Assembly (NCBI GenBank): GCA_002308995.1
Contig: DBWQ01000009.1
Coordinates: 95,781 to 159,780, forward strand
Length of the DNA stretch: 64,000 nt
Source of the DNA: Clostridiales bacterium UBA1234
GTDB taxonomy: Bacteria; Bacillota; Clostridia; TANB77; UBA1234
Direction of reading: 5' to 3'
Shown: piece after piece, positions 35,407 through 45,181 of the stretch
How the letters are laid out: every line of letters starts with the position of its first letter
How positions within the stretch are numbered: position 1 is the stretch's first letter
Notes under the pieces: generated by a model
What the model was told of the DNA's origin: nothing
What the model saw: only the letters and a program-made list of their open reading frames with translations
The model's database searches: none
Position numbers and translations under genes: made by a program

Positions 35407-35441
35407 AAAAATCACTCTTGCTTGACAAGAGTGATTTTTTT
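35407..35441 (+). terminator. Terminator after yqeY
   Basis: AAAATCACTCTTG/CAAGAGTGATTTT hairpin with a T-run. Confidence 0.9.
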
Positions 35442-35554
35442 GCTTTCAAAGCATCAGCGATGAAAGATTTTTTCAAGTTCTTTCTATTGACAAATTTCTT
35501 CAAAAATAGTACTCTAAAATTAAGCATAAGTATATTAATGGAGGGAGTTTAATT

Positions 35555-37159
35555 ATGGGAATTAACATGAAAGGTATTTTTAAAGATGATCAAGAAACTC
35601 TAGTATTAGATAGAAGATCCAAAGCCATTCGAGGTCTTATTAAAATGCTTGTGGTTGTCATTATCCTCATTGCTATTGGGTTTGTAGTTCTTAATTGGCA
35701 AGACAAAGATAAAGTAAGAAGAGACATGATTATCCAAGATATGATGATTTTACAAGATGCGGTTAAAAATAAAGCGATGGAGCATAATTTGGACCCAGAA
35801 AATGTGACTTTGATTGGTTCAGAATTATCCAATAACCCTCAAAATATCACTACAAATGGTGTGACAGAGCAGTATCGTTATGGGTATTATTTGCTTCAAC
35901 CAGACCAATTATTAAAGCTAGCTCCTGCTGTTAATTCTAGAACAGAGTACTATATTGTAAATTATGATACTTTTGATGTGATTAACTTTAAAGGTGTTAA
36001 GTATAATAAATTAGAGTATCACACCTATGAAGATATGATGCTTATTAAGGCAGGAAAGCAACCTCCTGTTAGACAAATTATTCGTTCCGCTAAAGATTTA
36101 GAAAAAATTAGAAGTAACCCAAATGGTTATTTTAAATTATCCGGAAACTTAGATATGTCTGTTTATACCACTGCAGAAGGATGGGAACCAATTGATCAAT
36201 TTAATGGTACATTAGATGGTAGAGGCTATACGATTAAGAATTTAAAAATTCATCGACCATCGACAGATACGATTGGCTTGTTTAAAAACGTTAACTCTAC
36301 GGCAAGAATTACGAATTTAAAATTTGAAAACGTGGATATTCAAGGGGCAGGTTATGTTGGCGTTTTAGCTGGTTCTTGTGCAGGTAGTGTGAGCTATGTA
36401 AAAGTATTGAGTGGAACAGTGAATGGTAACACCAATTATACCGGTGGACTAGTAGGTTCTCTTGCAAGCGGAACGATTTCTAACTGTACTGTGAAACTAG
36501 AACGTATCAGTGCGAATAGCTATGCGGGTGGTTTAGTCGGAATGATGTATTCTGGTACCCTTCAACAAAGCAAGGCTACTACCACGATTCTTGGAACTGA
36601 GTCATTAGGTGGCGCAGTTGGTTGGACATCTGTTGTTTCGCCAACTACGATTAGACAAGTAGCTGCCGACACTAGAATTACAGGTAACAAAGATATGGGA
36701 GGAATTATTGGTAAAATCGATACTTCTTCTAGTGAAAAATTTATCTTAACAGATACATATGCAAAGGGAACAATCAATGGAAGTCATACCAATGGCGGTG
36801 GATTAATTGGTTCTGTAAGATGTGTAAGTGACGGAAATATTTCTTTAACCTATTTATATGCAGATATTGATATCGTAGATACCAAAGGTGCTACGACTGG
36901 TGGTGGAATTGGCTATACAGATATTGCAGTTACTTCAGCTGTTAAACTTAAGGACTGCTTCTGGGAAAAAGATATAGCTCCTGGAGAAACACTAGATGGT
37001 ATTGGATCCAAAGCACAAGGTACATTTATTCTTAGCTGTGATTCTAAGACCCCAGAACAAATGAAAATTAGATCTACCTATACAAACTGGGATTTCGTAG
37101 AGATATGGGCCATGAATGAAAGATATGGAACACCATATTTAATGTGGGAAAAGAGATAA
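35555..37159 (+). CDS. Membrane-anchored GLUG-repeat protein, first of the pilin-like cluster
   Basis: 534 residues. One membrane helix at about 30-48 (GLIKMLVVVIILIAIGFVVL) after a basic stretch, then a pilin-like alpha-1 helix (DMMILQDAVKNKAME). The C-terminal 300 residues contain repeated GLUG-type motifs (GGLVGSLASGT, GGLVGMMYSGT, GGIIGKID, GGLIGSV), which form beta-solenoid-like surfaces in secreted Firmicute proteins. Its N-terminal region matches the layout of the two pilin-like genes that follow, so the three probably act together at the cell surface. Start follows GGAGGG. Confidence 0.83.
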   Translation: MGINMKGIFKDDQETLVLDRRSKAIRGLIKMLVVVIILIAIGFVVLNWQDKDKVRRDMIIQDMMILQDAVKNKAMEHNLDPENVTLIGSELSNNPQNITTNGVTEQYRYGYYLLQPDQLLKLAPAVNSRTEYYIVNYDTFDVINFKGVKYNKLEYHTYEDMMLIKAGKQPPVRQIIRSAKDLEKIRSNPNGYFKLSGNLDMSVYTTAEGWEPIDQFNGTLDGRGYTIKNLKIHRPSTDTIGLFKNVNSTARITNLKFENVDIQGAGYVGVLAGSCAGSVSYVKVLSGTVNGNTNYTGGLVGSLASGTISNCTVKLERISANSYAGGLVGMMYSGTLQQSKATTTILGTESLGGAVGWTSVVSPTTIRQVAADTRITGNKDMGGIIGKIDTSSSEKFILTDTYAKGTINGSHTNGGGLIGSVRCVSDGNISLTYLYADIDIVDTKGATTGGGIGYTDIAVTSAVKLKDCFWEKDIAPGETLDGIGSKAQGTFILSCDSKTPEQMKIRSTYTNWDFVEIWAMNERYGTPYLMWEKR

Positions 37160-37165
37160 TATGAG

Positions 37166-37186
37166 TGGGCGACCTTTGGTCGCCCT
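37166..37186 (+). terminator. GC-rich hairpin after the GLUG gene
   Basis: GGGCGACC-TTT-GGTCGCCC, no strong T-run. A near-identical stem occurs at 61037. It may reduce read-through into the pilin-like genes. Confidence 0.55.
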
Positions 37187-37224
37187 AGTGTTTTATCGAT
37201 TGATGAATCATGGGGGAGGAAAAA

Positions 37225-37701
37225 ATGTTCAAAAAACAAGATGGTATTTCAATTATCATGTTGGTAATTAGTATTGTAGTAATGCTTATTTTAATTTCCA
37301 TCGTGATGAATTCAAGTTTAAATAGCATAGAAGAAGTAGATAGTGTGAAAATCGAAGACGAAATTCGAAACTTAAGAGAAGCTGTAAATGATAGAATGAT
37401 TAATTATGAAAGAAATTCTATTTTATATCCAATGGTTGGAAGAAAAATTGCAGATGATAAGATTTATTTGTTAGTTCGTTCGATTGATAACAAAGATTCT
37501 TCAGAAATTAGCAGGATGATTTCAAGTATCAATAAAAACTATTCAGAAGAAACCAAGAATTATTATCGTATAGTGGGAAACAGCGATGCACAAAGCCTAG
37601 GTGTTTCCAATATTGATCCAGAGCATTATTATGTGGTGGATTATATTGAAGTTGAGGTGTATGGACCAGTTTCCTTAGAGCTAGTTCAAGGATTAATCTA
37701 G
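37225..37701 (+). CDS. Type IV pilin-like protein
   Basis: 158 residues. The start MFKKQDG is followed by a hydrophobic helix ISIIMLVISIVVMLILISI, matching the prepilin layout (short basic leader, Gly, ~20-residue hydrophobic helix). The usual Glu at +5 of mature pilin is Met here. A charged alpha helix and a mixed C-domain follow. ATG 37225 is set by GGGGGAGGA. Eleven bases separate it from the next pilin-like gene. Confidence 0.8.
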   Translation: MFKKQDGISIIMLVISIVVMLILISIVMNSSLNSIEEVDSVKIEDEIRNLREAVNDRMINYERNSILYPMVGRKIADDKIYLLVRSIDNKDSSEISRMISSINKNYSEETKNYYRIVGNSDAQSLGVSNIDPEHYYVVDYIEVEVYGPVSLELVQGLI

Positions 37702-37712
37702 GAGGAAAAAAC

Positions 37713-38222
37713 ATGAATAAATCAGGAGTCACATTTATTAATCTGGTGGTAATGATTACTGTTATGATTATACTCATTAGTGTTGCCGGGTACTATTCGC
37801 TTGATGGTGTCAAGAATAGTTATACTGCAAGACGCAAAAAAGAGCTTTCTAACGTGGTCGAATATGTATCTGTTTTACGAGCAAAGCTATTAAATGATGA
37901 ATTTGAAGTAAAACAAGAGCCGATTGATCCTTCGGCGCTTTTACTTGTGGCAGAGCCATTATCAGAAGCTTCCTTGAATGCGATTATTGATGTCAATTCA
38001 TTTGAAAAATTGGATAAGAATTATAAATATGTTTATGTCAAAAATATAGAACTTGGAAACAAAGAGTATTCGGATGGCGATATTGTTGTAAAAGATGCTA
38101 AGTATAATTACATTATTAATTTCTTTACGGGAACTGTCATTGCTTTGTACGAAGATTCTAATTATGAGGTGTCTGGCGTTGTAAAGGATTTATCCACAAT
38201 TTTAAGTGAAAAAGGAGCTTAG
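37713..38222 (+). CDS. Type IV pilin-like protein
   Basis: 169 residues. MNKSG then VTFINLVVMITVMIILISVA aligns with the classic prepilin N-terminus (G-FTLIEL...), with Asn in place of Glu+5. SYTARRKKELSNVVEYV continues the long alpha-1 helix, followed by a beta-rich C-domain. Probable co-transcription with the two preceding genes. No prepilin peptidase or pilus ATPase is in the window, so assembly genes must be elsewhere. Confidence 0.82.
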   Translation: MNKSGVTFINLVVMITVMIILISVAGYYSLDGVKNSYTARRKKELSNVVEYVSVLRAKLLNDEFEVKQEPIDPSALLLVAEPLSEASLNAIIDVNSFEKLDKNYKYVYVKNIELGNKEYSDGDIVVKDAKYNYIINFFTGTVIALYEDSNYEVSGVVKDLSTILSEKGA

Positions 38223-38282
38223 CGTTTTTGCTCACGATTCATATAGAAAAATCATATTATACATTAAGAGGAGTTGAGCTTA

Positions 38283-38459
38283 ATGTATAATTTTTTTGTC
38301 GATGTTTGGATATGGTCTTTTGCGATTTTTGGCATGTGGAAGCTTTGGGACGAAACGGCCGTAGAAAGCATTGCGTTTTTGATAGAAATGGTAGGTAGAA
38401 TGTATCAGAAAACAATTGCTATCTTGAAACCAAAAGGATATAATGTGGGTAAAAGATGA
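38283..38459 (+). CDS. Small membrane protein
   Basis: 58 residues. A Trp/Phe-rich hydrophobic segment (about 4-22), then an amphipathic helix and a basic tail (KPKGYNVGKR). No family recognised. ATG 38283 follows GAGGAG; TTG 38274 is less likely. It sits between the pilin-like genes and recD2, 15 bases upstream of the latter, so it may be co-transcribed with it. Confidence 0.7.
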   Translation: MYNFFVDVWIWSFAIFGMWKLWDETAVESIAFLIEMVGRMYQKTIAILKPKGYNVGKR

Positions 38460-38474
38460 AGAAAGGAACGTACC

Positions 38475-40664
38475 ATGGAATTAAAAGGTCAAGTGGAAGA
38501 CATCATCTATGTTAACGATTCAAATAGTTATACGGTGTGTACTTTATTACTAGAAAACGAAATGGTAACATGTACAGGATATCTTCCTTTTGTAAATCCG
38601 GGAGATGTGATATTGGCTCAAGGTAGCTTTATTAAGCATAATACATATGGAGAGCAATTTAAAATAGATACATTTGAAAAACAAATGCCTAACACCATTC
38701 ATGAGATTGAAAAATACTTGGGAAGTGGCATTATTAAAGGAGTAGGCCCAGCGACTAGTCGCAAAATTATTGATAAATTTGGAGAAGATACGATTTATGT
38801 TTTGCAGTATGAACCATATAAGCTTTCACAAATTAAAGGCATTACCAGTGAAAAAGCAGGACAAATAGGAAACGAGTTTAATGAGGTATGGGAACTATGG
38901 AAAATTGTTATGTTTTTAAATCAATATGGGATTGGGACAACCAATGCCAATAGAGTTTACAAAGAATTGGGATTAAACGCGATTGATAAAATCAAAGATA
39001 ACCCATATATTTTACTAAAATTTTTATATGGTGTAGAGTTTAAAAATGTGGATAAAATGGCTTTATCAATGGGGATGGAGCAGGACTCACCGCACCGTAT
39101 TGCTAGCGGTATTAAATATGCGATGAGTATGACAGCTAAGAATGGTAATACTTGTGTCGAAAAAGAGAAATTAATTACCTATGTGTCAAATATCCTAAAT
39201 GTTGACAAAATGGTAATTGAAAACGAATTAACTGCATTATGTTATGCAAAAGAACTTTACTTAGAAAATGGTCTTGTGTTTTTAAGAGATTACTATGTAG
39301 CAGAGGATACGGTTGCTAAGAAAATGCTTCTGCTTGCCAATACCAAAACCAAGCCTAATATCAATCTAGATAATAAGATTACTGATTTGGAAAAAGAACT
39401 TGGAATTATTCTTTCTAAAGATCAGAAAAAAGCTGTGAAAGCTGCTTTTAAAAGTCGATTATTAATTATTACAGGTGGTCCACGGTACGGGAAAAACAAC
39501 GATTATTAAAATGCTCATTAGGCTATTTAAATATGAAAAAATGGAAGTAGCTCTTTGTGCACCGACAGGACGAGCCGCCAAAAGAATCACAGAAACGACG
39601 GGAGAAGAAGCAAAAACGCTTCATCGTTTGCTAGAAATTGGAAAGTTTGATGAAGATGCTCCGAATATTGATAGTGAAGTAGCCCATATCAAACAAGATG
39701 TGGTCATTGTTGACGAAATGTCAATGGTAGACATTGTACTTATGAATTATTTATCGAAAGCGATAGATGAAAAAACAAGTTTGATTTTGATTGGAGATAG
39801 TGATCAACTTCCTTCTGTTGGTCCAGGGAGTGTGCTAAAGGATTTAATAGAATCGGGGAAAATTCCTACCCAAAAATTAACTGAAATTTATCGACAAGCA
39901 GCACAAAGCCAAATTGTGACCAATGCACATAAAATCAATGAACGGCATCCGAGAATTGGAGTATAATCAAAAGGAGGGAGATTTTTTCTTCATTCGAGAA
40001 ACTAGTATTTTGTCACAAATCATCGAATTAGTGAAAACAAGACTTCCAAATTTTCGGATTATATGATATACTAAAAGATGTTCAGGTATTAACTCCAACT
40101 AAAAAAGGGGAAACAGGTACCAAAAACTTAAATAATGAATTGCAAAAGATACTTAATCCTAAGAGTCCCTTCAAAAAAGAGAAAGAATTTGGCAGTATCA
40201 TCTTTCGAGAAGGCGATAAAGTGATGCAAGTGAGAAATAATTACGATGCATATTGGGAAAGCACAGATGGTACAGCGTATGGTAGTGGTATCTATAATGG
40301 CGATTTAGGTGTGATTACTCACATCTCAGAAGATAAGATAGAAGTCCTTTTTGATGATGAAAAATTAGTTAAGTATGAGACATCTGTTTTAGAGGATTTA
40401 GAACATGCTTATGCCATTACCATTCATAAAAGCCAAGGGGGAGAATTTCCAGTAGTGGTGATGCCTATTACCAATGGACCACCCATGCTTTATACAAGAA
40501 ATTTATTATATACGGGTGTTACAAGAGCCAAAAATATGCTGATTATTGTTGGAAAAGAGAGCATGCTTGATTATATGATACAAAATAACGAAATCAAAAC
40601 AAGAACCACTGGGTTAATTGACAAAATAGTAAAATATCAAAAAATTTTTAAAGGAGAAATGTAG
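38475..40664 (+). CDS. recD2: RecD2-type helicase, split by three CGG +1 frameshifts
   Basis: With the extra C ignored at 39483, 39943 and 40055, this is one 728-residue SF1B helicase of normal RecD2 length. N-terminal OB-like part, helix-hairpin-helix region (GVGPATSRKI), Walker A GG-P-G-TGKT at 334-341 (G337 comes from the recoded CGGT), Walker B VIVDEMSMVD, the TEIYRQ motif, IHKSQGGEFP and the C-terminal TGVTRAKN. RecD2 is a 5'-3' DNA helicase in repair and replication-fork control. Frames step 0, 1, 2, 0, each by a single C before a GGN codon. All motifs remain, with no other stop or missing residue, which argues against decay. Starts at ATG after AAGGAACG. Confidence 0.88.
39483..39486 (+). 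other. CGGT recoding site 1 in recD2 (Walker A)
   Basis: GGT-GGT-CCA-CGG-TAC-GGG in frame 0; skipping C at 39483 gives CCA-GGT-ACG-GGA-AAA, i.e. P-G-T-G-K of the nucleotide-binding loop. Confidence 0.9.
39943..39946 (+). other. CGGC recoding site 2 in recD2
   Basis: AAT-GAA-CGG-CAT in the running frame; skipping C gives AAT-GAA-GGC-ATC (NEGI), continuing to EYNQKEGDFFF, the family sequence. Confidence 0.88.
40055..40058 (+). other. CGGA recoding site 3 in recD2
   Basis: CCA-AAT-TTT-CGG-ATT in the running frame stops at TGA 40064; skipping C gives TTT-GGA-TTA-TAT-GAT and leads into DVQVLTPTKKG. Confidence 0.88.
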
Positions 40665-40673
40665 GAGGCGTCT

Positions 40674-42320
40674 ATGAAAAAAATAGTAATTCCCATGATT
40701 TTAATATTGTTCCTTACTTCATTTTCATATGCTTTTACTGATACCAATCGCCACTGGGCAAAAGACACCATTGACCAGTATGCAAGCTACGGTATCGTCA
40801 AAGGCTATGAAGATGGCTCCTTTTTGCCAAATAAATACATGACAAGAGCAGAAGTAGTAACTATCATTAATCGAATGATAGGAAATACCCAAGAGTCTTC
40901 CAAATATATTCCGGATGTCAAAAGACAAAATTGGTACGCGAGTGAAATTAGAAAAGCGATTCAAAGTGGGTTTATTCAAGGGGATGAAAAAGGTTACACA
41001 AGACCTAATGATTTAATAACGAGAGAAGAAGCAATTGTTATGCTTTCAAGAGCATTTGCTATCGACGAAGTTGATTTTACGGTGTACCACTTTGAAGACG
41101 AAAATCAAATCTCTAAGTGGGCCAAAAAGTCTGTGACTACGTTTGCCAATTATCGTTATTTAAGTGGCTATACAGATGGGACGATTAGGCCAAAAGCCAA
41201 TATCAAACGTGCGGAGTTTGTCACCATTTTGCATCGTATTTTTGATGAAGTATGGAATAGCGGAGTATACTCGGGGGATATTTCGGGTAGTGTGTTGGTC
41301 ATGGGAAAAGATGTGGCAATGAAAGATGCTACTATCTATAACAATTTAGTGATTGCAGAAGGTGTGAAACAAACCTTTGCTTTTAAAAACATTAGAGTGA
41401 ATGGAAATCTTATTTTGTATGAAGAAATAGAGGGAATAGACGAGATAGTGGTTCACGGAAATATCATCGAACTTTATGCAAAAGAGGAAGTTTTAGAAAA
41501 ATATGAAAATCAAACATACGGCATTGAGTTTTCAATTCCAAAGGATGTTACTGTACTAGAGATTTTTAGTGGGGATGAGGAAGATTACACGATTCCAAAT
41601 TCTGTTATTTTCAACATTGAACAAGATGATAGCTATTATTTACAAAACATCGAAACCATTGCGGATCGTGTTGTTCGTAAGTATGATAATATTTACACAG
41701 ATGCTGAAAAAGGAACTATTGGTAATCACTCCTATTTGCTGTTAGATGATTTAAGTGGTGTGGTAGATAATAAGTGTATTATTATTAAGCGAGATAATAC
41801 GGTATATACGTTGTTCTTTAGTAATATCAGTGCGGATAATTTGATTGATAATATTTTAGGAACCATTAAATTAACGGATGGCGAAAAAATAAAGGATAGA
41901 AATTTTGCTATCTATAAAAATAATACATTAAACCTAAGATTTTCTTATCGTGAAGGATATTTTGGCATTGATGATTCTTATAATACAGGAAATATTTATA
42001 GTGGGGAAGCACCATTAAAATTATTTATTCAGGTTAATATAATTACAGATATGCAAAAGTATACACTAGCGGAGAAAAAAATGATGCTGAAAGCACTTAC
42101 CGAAAAAGATGGAGAGCTTTTAGATGTCAAGGATTTACAAGTCTTTTATAATGATGCTTTTCAATTTAAAATCAGAAGAGATGATGAAAAAATTCAAGAT
42201 TCTTTGTATATTGTGATTGGCAATAACTTATATAATCTTATCTTGGTCGCTGATGAAGGGGTTATGAAAGAAATCGGCGAAGAGTATTTTGAAGAAGTTG
42301 TTAACAGTATAGAGTTTTAG
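40674..42320 (+). CDS. S-layer-homology domain protein
   Basis: 548 residues. Signal peptide (1-20, ending FSYAF). Three SLH domains at about 20-65, 80-125 and 140-185, each with the FxDxxxHWA/W...YGIVKGYEDGSFLPNKYMTRAE-type pattern, which bind pyruvylated secondary wall polymer. A ~350-residue C-domain of unknown type follows, beginning with a bactofilin-like GDISGSVLVMGKDV stretch. Nine bases after recD2, so translation may be linked; ribosome site AGGAGG. Cell-surface protein. Confidence 0.88.
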   Translation: MKKIVIPMILILFLTSFSYAFTDTNRHWAKDTIDQYASYGIVKGYEDGSFLPNKYMTRAEVVTIINRMIGNTQESSKYIPDVKRQNWYASEIRKAIQSGFIQGDEKGYTRPNDLITREEAIVMLSRAFAIDEVDFTVYHFEDENQISKWAKKSVTTFANYRYLSGYTDGTIRPKANIKRAEFVTILHRIFDEVWNSGVYSGDISGSVLVMGKDVAMKDATIYNNLVIAEGVKQTFAFKNIRVNGNLILYEEIEGIDEIVVHGNIIELYAKEEVLEKYENQTYGIEFSIPKDVTVLEIFSGDEEDYTIPNSVIFNIEQDDSYYLQNIETIADRVVRKYDNIYTDAEKGTIGNHSYLLLDDLSGVVDNKCIIIKRDNTVYTLFFSNISADNLIDNILGTIKLTDGEKIKDRNFAIYKNNTLNLRFSYREGYFGIDDSYNTGNIYSGEAPLKLFIQVNIITDMQKYTLAEKKMMLKALTEKDGELLDVKDLQVFYNDAFQFKIRRDDEKIQDSLYIVIGNNLYNLILVADEGVMKEIGEEYFEEVVNSIEF

Positions 42321-42328
42321 TAAAGTTT

Positions 42329-42363
42329 GGGGACCTTTCAAGAAATGCGGAGGTCCTCTTTTT
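42329..42363 (+). terminator. Hairpin that also contains the comF ribosome site
   Basis: GGGGACCT...AGGTCCTC stem followed by TTTTT, immediately before ATG 42364. The only GGAGG near that start (42349-42353) overlaps the 3' arm of the stem, so folding would both end the SLH transcript and hide the ribosome site. Confidence 0.7.
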
Positions 42364-43005
42364 ATGTTTTTTGGTTCTATTTTAGATTTTGTTTTTCCCA
42401 ATTATTGTATAGGATGCCATAAAAGAATAAATTATGATAGTTTTACTTGTGAAAAATGCGCAAATATATTACAATATTCTAAGGTAAAGATACTCCAAAA
42501 TCACCTGGCATGTGACTATGTATTTGCTGCATTTCCTTATCAAGGAATCATCAAAAAGGAAATCATTGCATTTAAGTTTCATCAAAAAAGGTACCTCAAA
42601 AAAGCATTTGCTAGGGAGTTAATTCAAGTAGTAGAAACATATCAAATTCAGTTTGATCATGTGATTCCCGTTCCCATTAGTCGAATAAGGTACAGGGAGC
42701 GAGGATATAATCAATCAGAAGAAATCGCAAGTATACTTGCAAAAAGGTTCCACAAAAAGATGCACAGCCATCTATTACAAAAGATAAAAGACAATCCAAG
42801 ACAAAGCACATTATCCAAAAACGAAAGACAAGATAATGTGAAAGGAGTCTATCAAGTAAAAGAATCGAATCAGCTAAAAGCAAAGACAGTACTATTGGTA
42901 GACGACATTTTTACAACAGGTGCTACTGTTTCAGAATGTGCAAGAGTATTAAAACAAAGTGGTGTCCAAAAAGTGATTGTCCTAACGATTGCCTATGCTA
43001 GATAA
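42364..43005 (+). CDS. ComF-family phosphoribosyltransferase-like protein
   Basis: 213 residues. N-terminal Cys4 zinc ribbon (CIGC...CEKC), then a type I phosphoribosyltransferase fold with the PRPP loop TVLLVDDIFTTGATV and NPRQSTLSKNERQDNVKG. ComF/ComFC proteins take part in natural DNA uptake and processing. All conserved residues look intact. Its 3' end is close to the KAP NTPase start. No CGG codon is used. Confidence 0.93.
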   Translation: MFFGSILDFVFPNYCIGCHKRINYDSFTCEKCANILQYSKVKILQNHLACDYVFAAFPYQGIIKKEIIAFKFHQKRYLKKAFARELIQVVETYQIQFDHVIPVPISRIRYRERGYNQSEEIASILAKRFHKKMHSHLLQKIKDNPRQSTLSKNERQDNVKGVYQVKESNQLKAKTVLLVDDIFTTGATVSECARVLKQSGVQKVIVLTIAYAR

Positions 43006-43027
43006 GAAAGAGAAGGGAATGAGTTAC

Positions 43028-45046
43028 ATGGATGAACTAGTAGAAAGCATCTTAGATTATGTTCGAAAACCATATACGGACCATGCCATTATGATTAACG
43101 GAGAATGGGGAAGTGGTAAAACCTATTTTTGGAACAACAAAGTCAAAAATAAAATTGAATCTTTAGAAATTAATGGTAAAACATATAAAACGATTTATAT
43201 GTCTCTTTATGGTATATCTAATTTAGATGATATTAGTAAAAAAATATTTATTGAGATGAATCCTAATTTAAATAAATCCATTCGTAAAATATTAGATGTT
43301 AGAAACATTTCTAGTATTCCAGAATACGTCAAAACCGGAATCGATATGGCCAATTCTTTTGGCTTTATGCAGACAAACGATAAAGTAGATTATTCTAAAT
43401 TTTTCGATATTGATGATAAGGTGTTATGTTTTGATGATTTAGAAAGAGCAAATGTGGATGTTATTGATGTACTTGGATATATTAATAATTTCGTAGAACA
43501 CGATCACATGAAAACCATCATCATTTGTAACGAAAAAGAACTATCCAAAAAACTAAAAAGTACCAATGTTGAGATGAAAACATTTATTGCAACCTATATT
43601 TTAAATCATGAAGGCAAAATAAAAAAAGACGAAGAAAAAGAAGAAGTGCTAGATGAAGAACAAGAAGACAAGCCAATGGTAGAACTAATCGAAGATAAAA
43701 TTGAACACATCTTTGATAAAGCAAATGACTATGAACGTATCAAAGAAAAACTCATTGGTGAAACCTTTGAATATATTCCAGAATTTACGTATATTATCAA
43801 TGGGCTATTAATGCGCTACGAGAACAACCAAGCATTAATTCAATTTTTAAGAAAGAACTCTAATTTAATTACACAAACCTTTAATCGAAGTGGTACCCGT
43901 AACTTAAGAATTTTAAAACATGCTTTAAATGATTTTCAAAAGATATTTGAAACCACCAAAAAGTATTATCCAGATGTAGGAGAGATTGTTTTAAAATCAT
44001 TGCTGATATTTACCATTGCGGTTTCTTTTGAAATCAAAGCAGGTAAAATCACCAAAGATAAATTAAAAGATATTAATACCTTAGAGGAATATAAAACCAT
44101 TTTGGTTGCTTCTAAAGTGTTAAAAGATAATCGTCAGTTTTATATCAAAGAATTTGATAACAATTATTACTTTACTTTCAAAACCGATTATCGCTTTTTC
44201 AAATTTGTTGAGCAATATGTGAGAACAAGAATTTTTGATATGCGTACTTTCAAAGATGATATGGAAAGTATCGTGAGTGAAGAAAGCAAAGGACAAATTC
44301 CAAGTTATAAACGATTATTGACAGAAGACTATTGGAAAATTGCCGATAGCGATTTTAATACGGTTGTTTCTGAAACACTAGAAGATGTAAAATCTGGTAA
44401 GCTTCAACTTGCTGAATATTTTAAGCTATATGTTATTTTTAATTTCTTTATTCAAAAAGGCCTTATAGACATGGACCCAGAGTATTTAAAACTTACTTTT
44501 GTAAATGGCATGAATGTGGCAGCAGCCACCTCTAAGTATTGCAAAGATATTGAGGCATATATGGCTGGCACAGAACTTGTAGATAATGATGAAAACATTT
44601 CATATATGTTAGATCATTTTAATAGTTTAAACTTACAAACCAAAGAGAAAGAGTATATTGAAATTGCCAAAGAAATGTTTGAAATGGTACCCGACCATAT
44701 GGAAAGATTGGCCGATATCTTTGCAGAAGAGCATTTGGATGTACCAATCATGAAGTACTACAACATGAATACTTTGTTTGAAAGAATGTTATTACTAGAA
44801 AACGAAGACGTTGTGCTATTCAAAGATTTAATGACTGCAAGGTATCAGAAAGTAACCGATATTGAAAACGAAGAAAGAAATATTAGGTTATTAAAGCAAA
44901 CCATGGAAGAACACATTCGTGGCAAAGTTCCAACCATCAAGATTATTATTTTAGAGGACTTTATCAAAGCATTAGATATGATTTTAATTAAGCCAAAGCC
45001 AAAAGCAAGAAGAACCAGAAAAAAAGCAGCTGAGACAGAGACGTAA
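43028..45046 (+). CDS. KAP-type P-loop NTPase
   Basis: About 672 residues. Walker A GEWGSGKT (25-32) and Walker B VLCFDDLERAN (about 138-148) match the KAP family, in which many members carry membrane insertions or belong to phage-defence or signalling systems; this one has no clear membrane helix. The large helical C-domain ends in a basic KPKPKARRTRKKAAE tail. Start: ATG 43028 has GAAGGGA nine bases upstream; ATG 43019 and 42989 (overlapping comF) are in frame but less well spaced. Function unknown; no second defence gene is adjacent. Confidence 0.82.
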   Translation: MDELVESILDYVRKPYTDHAIMINGEWGSGKTYFWNNKVKNKIESLEINGKTYKTIYMSLYGISNLDDISKKIFIEMNPNLNKSIRKILDVRNISSIPEYVKTGIDMANSFGFMQTNDKVDYSKFFDIDDKVLCFDDLERANVDVIDVLGYINNFVEHDHMKTIIICNEKELSKKLKSTNVEMKTFIATYILNHEGKIKKDEEKEEVLDEEQEDKPMVELIEDKIEHIFDKANDYERIKEKLIGETFEYIPEFTYIINGLLMRYENNQALIQFLRKNSNLITQTFNRSGTRNLRILKHALNDFQKIFETTKKYYPDVGEIVLKSLLIFTIAVSFEIKAGKITKDKLKDINTLEEYKTILVASKVLKDNRQFYIKEFDNNYYFTFKTDYRFFKFVEQYVRTRIFDMRTFKDDMESIVSEESKGQIPSYKRLLTEDYWKIADSDFNTVVSETLEDVKSGKLQLAEYFKLYVIFNFFIQKGLIDMDPEYLKLTFVNGMNVAAATSKYCKDIEAYMAGTELVDNDENISYMLDHFNSLNLQTKEKEYIEIAKEMFEMVPDHMERLADIFAEEHLDVPIMKYYNMNTLFERMLLLENEDVVLFKDLMTARYQKVTDIENEERNIRLLKQTMEEHIRGKVPTIKIIILEDFIKALDMILIKPKPKARRTRKKAAETET

Positions 45047-45055
45047 AAAGAGTTA

Positions 45056-45102
45056 GAAAAGGGATAGATTTGGAAAAACCAAATCTACCCCTTTTTTTTG
45101 CC
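45056..45102 (+). terminator. Rho-independent terminator
   Basis: AAAAGGG-AGATTTGG / CCAAATCT-CCCCTTTT stem with an A-rich loop and a long T-run. Confidence 0.88.
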
Positions 45103-45181
45103 TCTTTTTTCAGCAAAATTGTATAAATTTATCAAAAAAACGAATAATAAGACTAACAAAAATAAAAAGGAGGTAAACAAA

